Positions 48,328 through 58,865 of a stretch of 64,000 nt of DNA are shown here, in pieces; within the stretch, counting starts at the first letter, position 1, and each line of letters begins with the position of its first letter. A model generated the notes under the pieces. It was not told where the DNA came from, searched no databases, and was given only the letters and a program-made list of their open reading frames with translations. Where the stretch lies: positions 92,536,511 through 92,600,510 of the forward strand of contig OY740770.1 of NCBI GenBank assembly GCA_963513935.1, in the 5' to 3' direction. A program made the translations under genes and the position numbers. The DNA comes from Aphrophora alni (Eukaryota > Arthropoda > Insecta > Hemiptera > Aphrophoridae).

Positions 48328-49846
48328 TGTGTATATAACCATCTAGCCAAGTTTTTTGAAGTTAATTAAGCACAAGGAAAACATTATTTATTCGTAAGAA
48401 GGAAGGTATGTAGCAGGTATTAAAAAAAAAACTCCGAAAATTACAAGTTACCTTATAGTAAACATTTACCTATTATTTATTATGAACTCATATAGCATAG
48501 TGATATTTAACCTGTCAAAAGATATGTAATGCGCATGCGTCCCATGACACGCTAATATGGGAACCTCACACGGTCTGAATTTTGCCATGACAAATAATAT
48601 TTATATTTATAATATAATTTAATATTAATAATAAAATATAATAATATTTATATTATGTTTTAATAATAAACATCGTGCGATGACACTTGACGGACATAGT
48701 CATAAATATTATCGTAGGATTTCGTTGTCCGAGCTGTATTTAACCTAATAACAGCTAGATTCCCTTGTTTTCAATATGTTTTTTGACAGTGAAGAAATGC
48801 ATTTGGGACTTGAAATGTTTATTGTGACACGTAATACGATGTGATCCTTTGAATACAGGGAAAATACTTTAGGTTTTCATAATTTTTTATAGAAAAATCA
48901 CAGGACGAAGTACAACCGATATTTACTTATATATATAACATTAGGTTTTCAGTCATCAGATATAAACATCACAATTCAAAAATCAGTCGAAACATTGTCT
49001 TTGCCATTTGTACTTAACCTATAAATACACCATTAAAATATGTCATTTTCGAAGTAAAAAATATGAAGTCAAGTATGACTTACAAAAAATTTTTAAATAT
49101 CAAAATTGGGTCACTAGGCTACAGTAAATAATTACAATATATGTCATTGCTCGATGTTTATTATTAAAAGATATATTTGTCATGGTAAAAAAATATTTGT
49201 TTAATTAGGCCTGGTTAGGTGACTATATATATATATGCTCAAACCTATTACTCATGATTCTTCAATCATACGTCATAATATTAAGCTGTAATATATATTG
49301 TATGCATGCATCTTATATTATTATATGTTATATTACCTAACCAAACCTAGTAAAGGAACTACAGGTCTGGGAAAGGTAATTATATTTATATATAAAAGGT
49401 GTAATTATGTAGTTAACTTCTCTCTGCATTTTAGTGGATAAAAATCATAAATCTTAAACTATTTTCCTTGTTTGTGATTAATCAGATATTTTATAACCAC
49501 GCTAGACAATTTTCAAGTATCAAAATTCATTAATATATCATTATTTCTCCAGATAATCAGAATAATGTCAGTGGGAACAGATGTATGAAGTAAGAAGCCT
49601 ACCTATGCGTATATTTTACTCTATGCAACATACATCGGAATTGCCATCCTAATATTAGAACGTTGTTAGATTTAAGAATAATGAAACAGCGGTTTGGGCA
49701 GGTAACTACTGTATATAAAATTTAATAAATACTGCAAAATGAGTAAAAATTAATTTCAATGTCGTTTCTAACAAGGTAATTAATTTGATAACTCAAAAAT
49801 TGCAGCAATAAAGCAAAGAAGTGAGAAGTGTACACCCTATGCTGGA

Positions 49847-49925
49847 AACCGACTAAGGATAGTTCAGTTGGTAGAGCATTGGCGAGTAAAGCCAAAGGTC
49901 CTGGGTTCAATTCTCAGTCTAGATC
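49847..49925 (+). repeat. tRNA-like sequence (SINE head or tRNA pseudogene)
   Basis: TAGTTCAGTTGGTAGAGC is a good D-arm/A-box. A stem TTGGC/GCCAA closes a seven-base loop containing GTA, and CTGGGTTCAATTCTCAG is a T-arm/B-box. The loop has A at position 33 instead of U and the acceptor stem pairs poorly, so a working tRNA is unlikely. A Tyr-like (GTA) origin is possible. A tRNA-derived SINE is the simplest explanation; no tail was defined. Confidence 0.65.
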
Positions 49926-50386
49926 GTATATTTTTCATTTGAAATGTTATTGTATTTGCAATACTAGCTGGTAAAATCGTATAAGCGTTAAAATCAATAA
50001 ATTTTAAATTATATACAGTAATTATTTTAGTATAATTATCAAGCATTAATTAAAATTAAAATTAGTCAGGACAAGGGGAAGGTTAGCATAAAATGTTTTA
50101 TTTCCTATAGCAGAATGTGGAGGCAGAAAGCCTCTTACATACTATGTTTGACATTACAACAACAAAAAGAGGAAAAAACAAGCCTATCTCTATTCATCAC
50201 TTTATGGCTTAATTAAAAGTAATAACTATAAACAGTTAAACTAAATGAATTTAACAAAAACTCAAATCGTATGACAATAGAAACAAAAAATCTACAAGAT
50301 GGAACAATGTGTTACAACTGCAACTACTAGACTATTGTTCCAACGAAACTATCCATTCAATAGCTCCAAGAAGAGATGAAACGTGT

Positions 50387-50623
50387 TTATTTGAAGTAGT
50401 TCCTTGTAACTGTTTCATGCAACCATTCCACATCTGCAACTGTTGTAACTGGAACCGTTCCAAACATGAACATTTCCAATATGAATGAAAATACAAGGTA
50501 GTCTTTGTACATAATGCCCAAGATTAAACAGGACGATAAAATCATAGGTAGAATGTCTGTGACCCAAAGATTACACATCAAGATCATGAGACTAGTTTTA
50601 AATTCATACCCTATGCATAGCAA
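50387..50623 (-). CDS. Uncertain open frame with hydrophobic segments
   Basis: Minus-strand frame of 78 codons: YEFKTSLMILMCNLWVTDIL, PMILSSCLILGIMYKDYLVF, FILEMFMFGTVPVTTVADVE and WLHETVTRNYFK, stop. It has two likely membrane segments and lower AT than the flanks. The frame can be read a few codons further upstream (SSDWLLCIG). A possible AATAAA on the minus strand lies about 290 bases past the stop. I do not recognise the family. It could be a terminal exon of a nested gene, a retrocopy fragment or chance. Confidence 0.3.
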   Translation of the reverse strand: MLCIGYEFKTSLMILMCNLWVTDILPMILSSCLILGIMYKDYLVFSFILEMFMFGTVPVTTVADVEWLHETVTRNYFK

Positions 50624-52062
50624 CCAATCAGATGAATAAAAGCTTTGAAGTTGAACAATGTAAGTAATCGAGAGGGTTCAAAACAGCCTTTATTTTGATT
50701 AAGAGTAATTTTAAATTTATTTAACAAAATTACTTAATCTATTGTAAATCTATCCACTTGTGTAAATAAATTAATCAAGTCCTAGTATAATTCAAAAACA
50801 ATTCTACAATACATTAAGTAAAAATGAGATCAAATGATATTTTAAACTAATTTAAGATTTTCCGCACATATTTAGGTGATATTCTGTCAGAAAGCTAAAC
50901 ATTTATTGGAAACCTGCTGAGCTTAGTTCTTTTGTAGATTCAAACAACATCTCTTTATTTACAAAACGCATCTGTCTTTTGCAAGGTTATAACTCAATTA
51001 CTGCCACTCCAATTATCATTCAGTTTTCTTTTCTATATATGTTTATCTGATTCAAAGGTTTTAGTCCAGGTTTGATTAAAATTGTTTCAGTAGTTCTTAA
51101 ATTATAAAAATATATTTGTCTGCAAGGATAATACAAAAACACAAATTTTCGACATATTCTACACATACATCTAGTATTTATCATGACATGTAGTTTCTGA
51201 GTTATAAACATTTTTCCCTTCTAAAGAGTAGGAAATACACATTTATTGCATTTAAAAAATATATTTTCAGTCACTAATTGTCAATGACAAAGTTTGTATA
51301 GTAAAATTTGTATGTTGAAAACATTTTTGAATTTGGTACTGTAGATTTCGAGATATAGCTTAACAATAATTCTACTGTTGAAAAGTGTAAAACTAGGTTT
51401 TACAGTTATTTATTCTGCACATGTATTAAAATCTTTATCTATAGACTTACCATATATTTTTCAGGGACAGAGATGGTACCTACATGATTTGAATGGTAAT
51501 TTGATATAGATTTTTTTTTTTTAATTGGTGCAGTAGTTTTAACCATTTTCGATGCTAAAAAGTAGGAAATCTGGATTTTCTGACATATTTTAGGTATTTT
51601 TCTTAAAAGTTTTCCTTAGGCTACACTATATTTTTGTCATTTGAGTGACTAGATTAATTTTAAATGGTTTTGTTTAAAAGTCACCGTATTTTGAATGATG
51701 TGACTTGTGTCAATCTAAGGTAGCATAATAAGGACTCATGTCAAACTTGTATGTGAGTTCTAGCAGAAATACTTATCTGCTGGTGCCTAATGATAATATG
51801 AAAATATGGTTTACAGAGAGGCTCTTGGATAAGAAGTCTTCTCATTTTCTCTTATCTGCCCTACCTATTTTAATTTGTAATTAAAAATAACTTTATCCTT
51901 AATACACTATCACAATAAATTTTGTATGTGGTGTATTCCATGTTGATGGAGCCGAAGGTAAATTATGAATATGAATACAAAGCCTGATTTCAATGTGGGC
52001 ATTGCCTCAACCAAAGCTAGTTTTTGTTTAATTTAAACTGAGTTGTGTTTGGTTTATTACAG

Positions 52063-52273
52063 GGTGAAAATGGAGTATTAGAAAGTCCTACTGGTACAGG
52101 AAAAACTTTAAGTTTACTCTGCTCATCATTGGCATGGCTTCTAGTTAGAAAAGCACAACTACAAGCCAGTGCTCAAGGACTAATAACTTATGAAGCTCCT
52201 GATGGAGATTTCGTTTCTGCTCTTAGAGGAAATCTAGAGAAATCTGCTGGCAAAGAAAACCAATCTTCTTGGA
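52063..52273 (+). CDS. RTEL1: RTEL1-type DNA helicase, exon 2 (Walker A)
   Basis: Reads [20 protein letters not shown] then [20 protein letters not shown] and a charged stretch ending [14 protein letters not shown] is helicase motif I (Walker A), with the ATP-binding lysine and threonine. [23 protein letters not shown] is the RTEL1/FANCJ form. The acceptor is TTACAG before 52063 (phase 0) and the donor A|GTAAGT after 52273 (phase 1). The variable region after motif I is normal for RTEL1. Confidence 0.96.
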
Positions 52274-52559
52274 GTAAGTTAAAAGTCTATTTATTGCTTA
52301 AATCAATTTAACATATTAGTTTACTTTTTAACTATTAGGCCTTAAGTGCCAGCAGTACTAAACATATTTATTAACAACTTAGTTTCAATGATATTTAACA
52401 TGCAAACCGGTAATGTTCATCAAACAAGATACATACTTTAACAAGAGACGTAACAAAAAACATACCTAACGACTAAGTAAAATAAAATAGAGAACAGATA
52501 GGGATATCCTGAGAGATCCCAACTGGATCTACAGTGAGGTCAGATAGTCATACTCGCTG

Positions 52560-54428
52560 TACAGGTTTATAAGGAAAATGTAATAGATCTATCCACATTC
52601 ATAAAATGTGAAGTTTTTTAAATTTTAAAACTCCTCCTTTCTCATAGAAAAGTTTTATTTGTCTCCATATTTGTTTGTTCATTCGTTTCAACAAATCAGG
52701 TGTGATTGTTTCGAATTGATGTATTGGCATTTACACACCTCTTTAGCAAGTATCCACAGTGCAAAGTCCAGGGTGGTGAGGTCTGGGCTTCTTGGAGGCT
52801 AGGGCCGATTCTACATTGGAAGCCGAATTTTTCCCGACCAGACGGTCTGAGCGGGTCTGAAGAAAACAAACACATGACGCACCATCCCCCCTCCTACACT
52901 GGAGTCAGTGCTCGTTCCGGGGAGGGGAGTCGGGTCTGAACTGGTCTGACAACAATCAAACAGGTTTGTTTTTTCTTCCAGTTGCATGAAAGCTTTGGTT
53001 CAGCTGGTGCGTTTTAACATCATCTATTGAACTTGGTTTTTGTGTTTAATTGTGCCATAATGGTAGAGAAAGGAATGTTTTGCTTTAGCTAAATGAAATT
53101 AACGCCATTGAAAAGTTACTAACTGTATTATGCAAATGTTTTTATTGCAATAAATATTATCTAAGTTATACATTGAAAGTAACTTACCTCAATAAAATTG
53201 TTAGTTTTTCTGCTGTCACTATACAAGTCCTGAAGTTACTCCTTTCTGTAGGTCTACTTCTATGCGAGACAGAATGTAACCAAACGTTTTGACGGTTATT
53301 CTGATATTTTTTGAATTTATCAGGGTGACTACGCATAGGTAGGCAGGTTGTGTAAAATTCACTTTGACGGTGGTCTTTATTGAACTCATGAACCCATTTT
53401 CTTTTATGCGAGTTTAATAATAAATTCCTGTCCAATAACATGAAATCAATTAGTTCCTCATCTATTTTTCAACTGTAATAGACAACTTTCCTCATCGAGA
53501 GTTGACATAGTACTGGTTCTTCCGCTCCTGACTGAAAACTAGCTGCAATGTAGGAGGGACTGGTCTGGCCGGGTCGGGTCTGGTGGCCAGATCGACTCCG
53601 CTTCCAATGTAGGACCAGCCTAAGGCAATGTGAAAGGAACCTTTCTGACCCATGACCAATCCAGTAGTAAAACTTGGTTTGAATATCTGTGGATTGATAA
53701 GGCAAAATGCATCCTGTTGAAATGTAACAATTTTCATTATTCCTAAGGCCCTCAGTTCTGGAAACAACTCGTTCATCATCTATTGTTCAGATAACTGTCC
53801 TGATTAACAGAGCCATAAAAAAAATAAGGACTTAGAAGATGGTTGGCTGTCATCCCTGCTTAAATTATAACACGTGGCGGATTGTTTTTGATTTCCTCAT
53901 AAAAGTGAGGATCATCTTTCACCCAAAAATAAACGCCTCAACTCAGTAATTGACACTAACCAAAAAGATTTAATTTTTAAGTCATTCTGTATATAGTCTA
54001 GCATTTTTGATCTTGAATTGCGTAGAATGTTCGCTTGCTAATTTCATTGGTGATCACTGAATCAACTCTTCCACAGAAGCACAAGTTACAACTCGAGTGC
54101 TTGGTTTCCCGCTACATAACACATCAACAACACTTCCCATCATAAAAGCTTTCTTACCCTATTCAAATAACATTTTATGATTTGGTGATGATTTTTCAAA
54201 ATACACAACAAAGTCATTCATAACTTCATCCAATGTTTTCCCAGATCTTGGATGTTTATAAACCCAGAGACAAGCAAACAGATGCTCCTCAACAGTGAAC
54301 ATATTTGTATCCGCCATCATGTCACTCTTCTGACTGAATGAGTAGAGCCGTCTACTGTTGATCATATTCCCCACGACCACATACCTGATTGTGCAGTGTT
54401 AGTAACAGTTTACTTATAAACATGTGTA
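52560..54428 (-). mobile_element. Mariner-type (rosa-like) transposon relic, interrupted by a Harbinger element
   Basis: Minus strand. The N terminus near 54317 reads MADTNMFTVEEHLFACLWVY then KHPRSGKTLDEVMNDFVVYF, with DVLCSGKPSTRVVTCASVEE after it. Past stops, MMNELFPELRALGIMKIVTF followed by QQDA (about 53779-53700) gives the second catalytic Asp. After the 52802-53619 insertion the frame resumes with LLKRCVNANTSIRNNHT near 52700, preceded by a WTLHCGYLLK form of the DFFLWGYLK motif. Possible termini are TTTATAAG near 52565 and its inverse near 54413. It is a dead, frame-broken relative of the element at 36504. Confidence 0.75.
52802..53619 (-). mobile_element. PIF/Harbinger-type non-autonomous element with CTA target duplication
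   Basis: Inverted termini contain TCTACATTGGAAGC (left) and, read inward from the right, CCTACATTGGAAGC. CTA stands on both sides (52799-52801, 53620-53622), fitting the 3-bp duplications of PIF/Harbinger elements. On the minus strand, 53441-53187 reads HKRKWVHEFNKDHRQSEFYT then MRSHPDKFKKYQNN and CIVTAEKLTILLR. This is like the N-terminal part of Harbinger transposases (R.W...I.......Y..L...L....P..F..Y.RM). The catalytic part is missing. It is nested inside the mariner relic. Confidence 0.75.
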
Positions 54429-54639
54429 GCAGTGGGTAGGGAATTTTCTACTTCATTGTATACCTTTTTTCATGTTGTTTTGGGTTACACCCCTCTCTTT
54501 CATTGTTCATATCAGGCCCCATTTAATCAACTTTTGTTCTTTTTTGACTAATACTATTTTATATTCTTTTTTTTCCTTTTTTTATATAAGACAATATGTT
54601 TACCTTTAAACGATTGGCCAATTGGTTTTTACCTTTAAT

Positions 54640-54693
54640 TGAAAAAAAAGAAGAAAAAAAAAAAAAAAAAAGAAAAAAGAAAAAAAAAAAAAT
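54640..54693. repeat. A-rich low-complexity tract
   Basis: About 50 bases of A with scattered G. A T-rich stretch at 54560-54590 precedes it. Either may be a retroelement tail, but neither can be assigned firmly. Confidence 0.85.
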
Positions 54694-54819
54694 AGGGGAC
54701 ACCAAATGTCCGAGGGCAACCAGATATGTGGGTAAAGGATAGTTTTTCAGTTAAGGTAGACACCATTCTAGGTTTTTTTGGGTGTCTGAAGGACTCACAC
54801 CTCCACTGTGACTTATGGA

Positions 54820-55720
54820 TCTATTGTGAAAGGTGACCTACATGAAGGTATTGATGACCATGAGATCAGCTTTTTTAAAGTTTTCAGGACTCACATTTAC
54901 CCTACCAAATACACTGAACTTTCGCCAAGCAAACACTTCACGTTCGCACAGAAAGTGTTCTGCCGATTTCTTCCCATTAGAACAGAACCGACAAGTATCC
55001 ATTTCTAAGAACCTCATTTTCTTGAAATGATATCTCACTGGGCAGTGATAAGTCAGCAGTCAAAAATCGTAGTATCCATCCTAAGTCTTTTCCAGCCAAT
55101 AATAAATATATTGCGGCTTTTGGCTTAGAAAATCGGTTAAACTTCTTTACCTGTCTAAGCCTTGATGTTCTCTCCCAAAGGATGCACCAGTAAATTAGCA
55201 ACCAAGGACTCAGCCACCTTTCTTAGATAATTCTTGGGCCTTGCATATAAGGTTTCAGGAACATGGAAGGGTTGTTGATCACCAGCATTAGCAAAGAGAT
55301 CAGCAGCTTTTTCCTATCTACAGGCCCCATTTTAGATTGATGATTTCACTCATGAAGCAGTCCTACACTATCCTGAATTCAAAGTATTATTCAGTTTTTT
55401 TAGTATATAAAAGGTGAAAACCCCCAATGCTTTCAGAGAATCTATAAATTTTAGTGCCTCTGTAACCTCTTTAAGTATTTCTGTAGCGCAGAGATTTATA
55501 GCTATAATCTCAACTTGAAATATTGATTGGGAAGAGCCAAGAGCCATCCATAAATACCAATCCTAACATCTTTATTCACTTGGAGCCTTAGATGGGCACT
55601 CTCTTCTAATTCTAGCTCTTTACCTTTACACAGCAGTCCAACAATGACTTCCGAAAGAGCGATCAAATTTAAGCATCTTCCTCATTAATTCTGACACTGT
55701 TGTGTCCATTTTCAATTCTT
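54820..55720 (-). mobile_element. LINE (non-LTR retrotransposon) 3'-terminal fragment
   Basis: Minus strand. At 55038-54838 the frame gives RYHFKKMRFLEMDTCRFCSN then GKKSAEHFLCEREVFAWRKF, the C-terminal zinc-knuckle-like end (C..C....AEH.LC) found after RNase H in insect R1/Jockey-type LINEs. LRFLTADLSLPSEI precedes it in a shifted frame (LTxHxxL region). Upstream remnants to about 55720 are heavily broken. The 5' parts (endonuclease, RT) are absent, as expected of 5'-truncated LINE copies. Confidence 0.72.
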
Positions 55721-56728
55721 GTTCATGCAGTATTGCCAGGTGTCCAACTCAGTTTCCTGGGTTATAACAATCCCATCCTTAGGTGGTACATACATTGATG
55801 GGTATAGTATAATACCAACTACCATTGTGATCCCAATGAATGGCAGGTTATATCACAATCACAATCAAGGTGCAAACCACCTATAAACCACTTAACTTTT
55901 TTTTTTTCTTTTTGTGGATGGTGTTTTGAATTAATATTGTTGTGTGTCAAATATAACAAATTATGTAGTAATCACATTGACTTAACGAGAATGATTTATT
56001 GATTGTATTGAAACTTACAGTGAGTGATGTCTAGTATTCATTAGTAACTACTGTTATAAGCCTACTTCTCAATCGTACCATTGAATTTATTTATAAAAAA
56101 AAGTCCCATAGCACACAATAATGTAAAGCTCAATATGTGTGTTGAACAGTTGTAGTTTTGTGGGGTCAGATGAGCAAAATGCTATATTGTGGGAGAAGTT
56201 GGAGCATCCAAACGGCATACTGTCATTAAAGTTAGCAGAAATTGGCCATTAGGTGGTTATATGACAACATTAGAGCCTATAATTTCTGAGCTTCAAACCA
56301 TACGATGAAGATGAATAATCTATTTTATTTATTATATCTAAAATAATGCTCCTAGGTATGACAAGCTGCTCTTGAGGTATGATATCTCTCCTTCATTATA
56401 AATCTCCTAATAGGAATTGGATGATGGACATGACACATGTCAGTTTTAAGTGTGAAGTCGGAAATAAACAGAGTTTAAGTAATTTACATTTTATTCAATA
56501 ATTTGAAATGTGCAATAGTGCTTAGATTCTACGACTGACCCCAAGTTTGCAATTAATGTTAAAAAACTAAAGTCAAATATTATATTTTTGGTAAAACTAT
56601 AAAATAGTTATGAACTAATTATCGCAACACATCCAGAATCCATGGCTGACTCATTATAATTGTCTTCACTAAATTTAACAAAACAACTATAATTCTGATT
56701 TGTTATTATAAATTAAATTATATTGCAG

Positions 56729-56907
56729 GTAATATTATAGGTCCTCCTAAGATAATCTATGCATCACGTACACATTCTCAACTTACTCAAGTTATGGCTG
56801 AATTAAAACGTTCAAGTTATTCACATGTCAAAGTAGCAGTATTGGGGTCAAGAGATCAGCTTTGTGTTCATCCTGAAGTAATGAAAGAGTCTACAAGTAA
56901 TGCTAAG
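56729..56907 (+). CDS. RTEL1: RTEL1-type DNA helicase, exon 3 (motif Ia region)
   Basis: Completes the Ser codon from 52273 and reads [40 protein letters not shown] and [34 protein letters not shown] is helicase motif Ia of the XPD/RTEL1 class. The Cys in QLCVHPEV is the first ligand of the 4Fe-4S cluster. The acceptor is TTGCAG before 56729 and the donor AAG|GTACAG after 56907 (phase 0). A small foldback element begins within 10 bases of the exon end and repeats this donor sequence on its far side. Confidence 0.95.
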
Positions 56908-56915
56908 GTACAGGA

Positions 56916-57269
56916 ATTCATTTTTCTAGTATCCAAGTCACTAATATATATATATAATAAAGTACTATACCTTAATTTTCCGTCCGACGCAGCAATAATA
57001 ATTCAGAACGCCCGAGGCATATTATAGTTTTTGTGTGTTGTTTAACAACGGACAACCAGTGCATATCCGGGAGCTGTAAGATGCGCATCTACAGACTGTG
57101 TTTTTTAAATGTGTTGTGTGTTATGTGTATGTGTTTGTATATTTAACGTTTTGACGACCTCCATCCATAGAGGGAATTTCTGATGATGGGATAAAAATCT
57201 CGAAACGCGTCAAGATTAAAGAAAAAGAAGTTCACTGACGGAAAATTAAGGTATAGTACTTTATTATAT
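56916..57269. mobile_element. Small foldback/Penelope-like insertion with 11-bp flanking duplication
   Basis: A 34-base perfect inverted repeat (56951-56984 and 57237-57270) encloses a CTGATGA (57180-57186) and GAAA (57202-57205) core, with CCTC/GAGG just upstream. The 11-mer AAGGTACAGGA occurs at both outer borders (56905-56915 and 57270-57280), consistent with a target-site duplication. The left copy is the RTEL1 exon 3 donor. No coding inside. Confidence 0.7.
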
Positions 57270-58116
57270 AAGGTACAGGAGTTGAATTTCAAATAACGAT
57301 ATGCTGATTATACTATGTTATCACAATTAATTGGTAATTACCACAATGTTTGATTAGATTATCATAGAAAACCAAGAATTTGTGTTAATTTAATTAATTT
57401 CTATTAATGCAAAATTTACATCCTTGTAGGGAAATCTAAAGTGATTACTGGGAAAATTTTATGCCTACCACTTGCAACATTTCATCATTTTCCTCTAACC
57501 TACAAATACAAAATTATAGAAATTCTAGTTATTCCTGTTTAAAGCAAAATCCGAATGAATGGACAACATCTAGCGACAACTATTAACAACACTAGACAAA
57601 CAGTCCATTTCTATCCTAAAACCTGATCTTCGACAAGAAAATAATAAAACATAAATATTTCCCGATACCTTTGACTTGTGATTCCCATATCAAAATCATT
57701 CTAAACTATTTAGGAAAATTATTAGACAAACATGACACGATGATTCCATGTTTATATTTGAATTTAAAGTACGAGTAGGTAGGTGTGCAACTTGACAAAT
57801 CATAGACGAAATGCTCCAAAATAAATTAGTTTGTAAAGAAAAGGAAACTTAATTAAAGAAACGAATGATACTAATGTATTCAATAGAATGTTTAACACAT
57901 AAAAGATTGTTTATAAAAATGTATAAGATGTAGAAATAATTCGCTAAGATTTAAAATTAAAAGCAAGTAACATCACAAATAATAGCCGACAACAGATAAA
58001 ATTTCATTGAATATACAAATTAGATATTATATCATTTGAGTTATTTAAGAAGTTATTTTATCCTTCTAATAATATAATTATCTAATGGTCTGACCTTAAC
58101 TTCTCAGATTTCTTTG

Positions 58117-58122
58117 ATTATT

Positions 58123-58185
<63 letters not shown>
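58117..58185. repeat. (ATT)n followed by (AT)n
   Basis: About seven ATT units followed by about 45 bases of AT. Confidence 0.96.
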
Positions 58186-58191
<6 letters not shown>

Positions 58192-58865
58192 TTGTATAGA
58201 AGTTGTACCAACCAAGACTAGTAAAAATGTAAAATATCTGACATTTGGTTATTGAGTTACAAATTTTTTTAAATCTTTAAAATGATATAACTCAAAACCT
58301 TTTGCACATAGAGAGTTCAAATTTGTGCCATTCTTTTACATTTGAAATGCTCTTTAATTTGATATGTGACATGACTGTATATGATTCATTTTGAGTTTTC
58401 CGCCAAAAACAGTTTTTGAAAAACCCAAAATACGTCCCCTTGGTTTTTTTTTCAAAAAAATATATGTGGTTTATACTATAACTGACTACATGCATACAAA
58501 ATTTCAGAATGGGATACAAATGGGTTTCTTATTTAAAATATTATTTTGGTATCAAAGTACACACCGGCTAGGTGTCACCTGCCAATGTCGTATAGGGACC
58601 TGGTATAATGAAACCTGAGTCGTAATGAGTCAGTATCCTAATCATTTACCTATGTAGTTGTTCTTCTAGCAAGTTTATTTTTAAATTTATTTGGTATGTA
58701 CCTAAAAATGGACCTATCAATTTATTAATAAAAAGACACCTTGAATATTTCCATGTTTTTATTGCAATATAAATATTTTCACTTATGATAAACGGTAAAG
58801 TCTAACATTTATATAGTTTGTAACCGATTGAACTATTTAAAAAAAGACAAAATCTTAATGTTCAT

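Larger units (their letters stand above)
47737..52062. other. RTEL1 intron 1 (4.3 kb)
   Basis: AT-rich, with an AC/AT microsatellite, a tRNA-like SINE head and an uncertain minus-strand frame at 50387-50623. The rest (notably 50650-52040) shows no gene. Confidence 0.7.
52274..56728. other. RTEL1 intron 2 (4.5 kb)
   Basis: Filled by a mariner relic with a nested Harbinger element (52560-54428), low-complexity A and T runs and a LINE fragment (54820-55720). From 55720 to 56728 I see nothing recognisable. Confidence 0.7.

Noticed and set aside
58292..58519. 75-codon minus-strand frame rich in Lys and aromatic residues as a gene
   Set aside because: No known domain, opposite frame also open, no splice or polyadenylation context; probably an unclassified repeat.
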